NCBI GenBank assembly: GCA_002320245.1
Contig: DCKD01000067.1
Location: 1-7,285, forward strand
Direction of reading: 5' to 3'
Length of the DNA stretch: 7,285 nt
Origin: Lachnospiraceae bacterium UBA1683
Lineage (GTDB): Bacteria > Bacillota > Clostridia > Lachnospirales > Lachnospiraceae
Positions 5,258-7,285 of the stretch are shown piece after piece. The first letter of the stretch is position 1; every line of letters begins with the position of its first letter. Below the pieces are notes generated by a model, which was not told the origin of the DNA, ran no database searches, and was given only the letters and a program-made list of their open reading frames with translations. The translations under genes and the position numbers were made by a program.

Positions 5258-6093
5258 TTATCCAAAGAATCATTTGGCGGCTTGTGGAAACATTTCTTAT
5301 ATGCCCGAAAAAATGTGGAGTAGTTGTGGAATCCTGCATTGAAACACGCTTCGGTAAGCGGCATTCCGGAATAGATGCAGTCCCTTGCGAGCAGGAGACG
5401 GCGGTGAGTGATGTAGCTGCCGATTGTCATACCCGTTTCAGCCTTGAACAGCCGCATCATATAGTATTTGCTCAGGTAAAATGAAGATGCAATCATATCA
5501 ATGCTCAAATCCTCGGTTAAATGCTCCTGAATATATTGCATGATATCTATTATTTTTGCATTGTACAGCTTTGTGTCCAGATATTCAATCCGCTCTTTCA
5601 AGGCTGCACGGTTCAACTGAATCATAAATTCTAAAAACAGAACCTGTCGGTACAGACCGCTGGCATACTCGGTATCATCGAATGAACGCTCCAACCGCAT
5701 CGTTGTCTTGAACAGAGAACTGTTCTTTAGGGAGGGGATTCGAAGGACATAGGATTGTTCTTCCTTTGCCCTCCTGAAACAGTATGTCAGATCATAGTCT
5801 TCGTTCCGATAGGCGTCCATAAAGCCCGGAGAAATATAGACAATGATTCGCTCATACGGCTCGGAAGGATTGACCTGAATCCGATGAATATCATTTCTGT
5901 TCACTAATATAATATCGTAGGGCTCCAATTCATATGTTTTTCCCTCAATAAAATACTGCACCTTTCCCCGGATAAAAATAGTGATTTTGTGGAAGTCATG
6001 TGTGTGGTAGTCGAATTCTTTTTCAATTTGGTCGTTCAAATGAAAAATCCGGAAATCACTGTTCAGATACCCACGTTTGCTGTACTGTGTCAT
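5254..6093 (-). CDS. AraC-family transcriptional regulator with N-terminal cupin domain
   Basis: This one-component regulator would bind a small molecule, typically a sugar, through its N-terminal half and DNA through its C-terminal half. With the preferred start it has 279 residues. The cupin-like part (about 25-75) has FDYHTHDFHKI with His30/His32/His35, the G-x-YxLxxxD turn (51-60) and the following NDIHRI strand. The AraC DNA-binding domain (about 180-273) holds two helix-turn-helix units: SIDMIASSFYLSKYYMMRLFK (197-217) and PLTEACFNAGFHNYSTFFRAYKK (245-267), the latter matching the family signature. Two starts are possible. The ATG at 6109-6111 has no convincing site, while the ATG at 6091-6093 follows AAAGGA (minus strand, 6105-6100) by six bases, so I use the latter. 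The gene converges on the fructokinase and is divergent from the DapF-like gene, either of which could be a target. The inducer is unknown. Confidence 0.9.
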   Translation of the reverse strand: MTQYSKRGYLNSDFRIFHLNDQIEKEFDYHTHDFHKITIFIRGKVQYFIEGKTYELEPYDIILVNRNDIHRIQVNPSEPYERIIVYISPGFMDAYRNEDYDLTYCFRRAKEEQSYVLRIPSLKNSSLFKTTMRLERSFDDTEYASGLYRQVLFLEFMIQLNRAALKERIEYLDTKLYNAKIIDIMQYIQEHLTEDLSIDMIASSFYLSKYYMMRLFKAETGMTIGSYITHRRLLLARDCIYSGMPLTEACFNAGFHNYSTFFRAYKKCFHKPPNDSLDN

Positions 6094-6136
6094 AAAAAAT
6101 CCTTTCGTCATGAATCTCTATAAATCTCTGCTATTT

Positions 6137-6165
6137 ATTGTACCGCATTATTTGCAATATAGAAA
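6137..6165 (-). promoter_or_regulatory. Candidate promoter for the AraC regulator
   Basis: On the minus strand TACAAT (6142-6137) is a good -10 box. At 17 bp spacing the -35 position reads TTTCTA (6165-6160), a poor match, consistent with a weak or activator-dependent promoter. Confidence 0.35.
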
Positions 6166-6197
6166 GCATTTTGCGGATATTATTTTAAAATAATGCT

Positions 6198-6206
6198 TGA
6201 TATAAT
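6198..6206 (+). promoter_or_regulatory. Extended -10 promoter for the DapF-like gene
   Basis: TGATATAAT (6198-6206) gives a consensus TATAAT box with the TGn extension. No good -35 box lies at 17 bp (that position falls at the start of the 6179-6194 palindrome), so the extended -10 element, perhaps with an activator on the palindrome, would carry the promoter. Confidence 0.6.
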
Positions 6207-6217
6207 AAAAGAAACTG

Positions 6218-6247
6218 TGGAACCCAAGTAACGAAAAGAAGGTTCCA
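6218..6247 (+). promoter_or_regulatory. Stem-loop in the leader of the DapF-like gene
   Basis: TGGAACC (6218-6224) and GGTTCCA (6241-6247) form a perfect 7-bp stem with an A-rich 16-base loop, within the presumed 5' untranslated region and 22 bases before the AGGAGG site (6270-6275). It would not occlude the ribosome binding site. It may only stabilise the message. Confidence 0.4.
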
Positions 6248-6282
6248 AAACAAATGTATGAAAGAAAACAGGAGGCTGTCTT

Positions 6283-7140
6283 ATGAAAATAACATTGGAA
6301 CGATATCACGGGCTTGGGAATGATTATCTTGTATTTGATCCGAATAAAAATGAGCTGGACCTGAATGTAAAAAATGTGAAGATGCTTTGTGACCGAAACA
6401 TGGGACTTGGTTCCGATGGAATCCTGGAAGGACCGTTTATCGGGGAAAAACAAATGTCCCTGAGAATCTGGAATCCGGACGGAAGCATTGCAGAAAAAAG
6501 TGGGAATGGCGTGCGTATTTTTGCAAAATATCTGAAAGACGCGGGGTATGCACAGAAGAAAAATTACAAACTGCTGACAGACGGTGGACTGGTTGAGATA
6601 ACGTATCTGAATGAGGATGGCAGCAGGCTTCGTATTTCCATGGGAAAATTATCATTTATGAGCGACGAAATTCCGGTCATTGGAGAGCGGAGAGAAGTCA
6701 TTAATGAGGATATGGTATTTGGAAATACACTGTATCCGGCAACATGTGTGACAATCGGGAATCCACACTGTGTCATTCCGATGCGGGAAATATCAAAACC
6801 ACTTGTATGCAAAATTGGTAACTTTTCCGAGACAGCCCGGTATTTTCCGGAGCGTGTGAACACGGAAATCATGCAGGTGATTGACAACACCAATATTGCA
6901 ATTGAGACATTTGAGCGTGGTGCCGGATACACGATGGCGACAGGAACCGGAGCCTGTGCGGCGGCGGGCGTGGCATATAAACTTGGACTGACCGGGAATA
7001 AAGTAATTGTGCACATGCCCGGCGGCGAACTACAGATTGAGATTACGGATGACTGGAATGTGTACATGATTGGGGAGGTATTCTATGTAGCGGAAATCAG
7101 GCTCAGCAGCGAATTTACAGAAAAACTAAGGGCACTGTAG
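6283..7140 (+). CDS. Diaminopimelate epimerase (DapF) family protein lacking both catalytic cysteines
   Basis: DapF interconverts LL- and meso-diaminopimelate for lysine and peptidoglycan, using two cysteines as the base/acid pair. This 285-residue protein has the usual length and the two mirrored DapF half-domains: the YHGLGNDYLVFD start (8-19), NPDGSIAEKSGNGVRIF (64-80), GNPHCV (159-164), RVNTE (191-195), and the ERGAGYTMATGTGACAAA stretch (211-228). Substrate-contact asparagines (Asn13, Asn64, Asn160, Asn193) and the Glu211-Arg212 pair are kept. However, the first catalytic Cys (E. coli Cys73) is Ser73, the second (Cys217) is Thr220, and the substrate Gln44 position is Gly46. The reading frame is intact with a strong AGGAGG site (6270-6275) seven bases upstream, so it is not a decayed gene. 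It stands alone, away from lysine genes. It may be a different isomerase, a dehydratase-like enzyme or a non-catalytic binding protein; ordinary DapF activity is unlikely. Confidence 0.85.
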   Translation: MKITLERYHGLGNDYLVFDPNKNELDLNVKNVKMLCDRNMGLGSDGILEGPFIGEKQMSLRIWNPDGSIAEKSGNGVRIFAKYLKDAGYAQKKNYKLLTDGGLVEITYLNEDGSRLRISMGKLSFMSDEIPVIGERREVINEDMVFGNTLYPATCVTIGNPHCVIPMREISKPLVCKIGNFSETARYFPERVNTEIMQVIDNTNIAIETFERGAGYTMATGTGACAAAGVAYKLGLTGNKVIVHMPGGELQIEITDDWNVYMIGEVFYVAEIRLSSEFTEKLRAL

Positions 7141-7285
7141 GAATAATATTTGCATTGGATAATGTACTAGTATAATCCACGCAAATTAGAAGCCTGTTTC
7201 AAAGTAGCGTTTTTATGCTAATTCTGGGCAGTCTTTTTCTTTCGTGAAATTGGTTCAGGCGCCTTTTTGTCTTTGTTTTCTGCTG
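7141..7285. other. 3' intergenic stretch with a possible promoter and a possible minus-strand gene tail
   Basis: A TATAAT (7171-7176) with TTGCAT (7150-7155) at a short 15-bp spacing, lying between ATTTGC (7148-7153) and GCAAAT (7181-7186), may be a weak promoter. On the minus strand a frame open from the right edge ends at TAG (7220-7218) and encodes 21 Lys-rich residues ending KKKTAQN, which could be the end of a gene lying beyond the window. An alternative minus frame ends at 7199. No convincing terminator follows the DapF-like gene. Confidence 0.25.

Larger units (their letters stand above)
6094..6282. promoter_or_regulatory. Divergent AT-rich control region between the AraC regulator and the DapF-like gene
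   Basis: The 189-bp gap serves both genes. It holds a perfect 16-bp palindrome ATTATTTTAAAATAAT (6179-6194), bracketed by an inverted pair AAGCATT (6164-6170)/AATGCTT (6192-6198), and a second imperfect inverted pair CCGCATTAT (6143-6151)/ATTTTGCGG (6168-6176). These could be operators for the AraC protein, though AraC sites are more often direct repeats. Confidence 0.45.

Noticed and set aside
6094..6111. Six-codon N-terminal extension of the AraC regulator from ATG 6111
   Set aside because: The AAAGGA site for the start at 6093 lies within this extension, and nothing similar precedes 6111.
6148..6453. 101-codon minus-strand frame over the divergent promoter
   Set aside because: It runs antisense through the start of the DapF-like gene and the promoters, and lacks a recognisable domain or initiation site.

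Overview
The window reads as a low-to-moderate GC Gram-positive chromosome, most like a gut clostridium of the Lachnospiraceae type. The pointers are purine-rich AGGAGG-type ribosome binding sites, short clostridial sigma-A promoters, an IS66-type transposase tail, dispersed palindromic repeats and the flavour of the proteins. The family assignment is an inference; nothing in the window fixes the species.

Layout. 1-222 holds the 3' end of an IS66-family insertion sequence. Just outside it is a good sigma-A promoter (238-266) driving truA, a tRNA pseudouridine synthase (314-1051). The truA stop codon lies inside the left end of a 186-bp non-coding element (1044-1229) that has 18-bp terminal inverted repeats and three internal hairpins. 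Next comes exoA, an exonuclease III/AP endonuclease (1267-2028). A hairpin-rich leader (2035-2113) precedes two P-loop GTPase genes of the CobW/COG0523 group (2141-3235 and 3326-4273). These are separated by a perfect long palindrome that sits between two near-identical 21-bp direct repeats. A PfkB fructokinase (4289-5257) follows 15 bp later on the same strand. An AraC-type regulator (5254-6093, minus strand) converges on the fructokinase, and their stop codons overlap. A divergent AT-rich promoter region (6094-6282) separates it from a DapF-family gene (6283-7140). The last 145 bp are intergenic, possibly with the tail of a minus-strand gene.

How the parts may work together. The two COG0523 proteins form the most distinctive unit. 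The first is a complete metallochaperone-type GTPase with a CxCC metal site and a His/Cys-rich linker. The second has a P-loop but no CxCC, and carries a C-terminal domain resembling the TIGR03943/DUF1980 (YcgQ) family. Together they look like a metal-handling pair, probably zinc or a related metal. The fructokinase may be co-transcribed behind them, and the AraC regulator could control sugar genes or the divergent DapF-like gene.

The DapF-like protein keeps the fold motifs and most substrate-contact positions but has Ser and Thr where the two catalytic cysteines belong. It is therefore probably not an ordinary diaminopimelate epimerase. No CRISPR array, tRNA, rRNA or known riboswitch was recognised.
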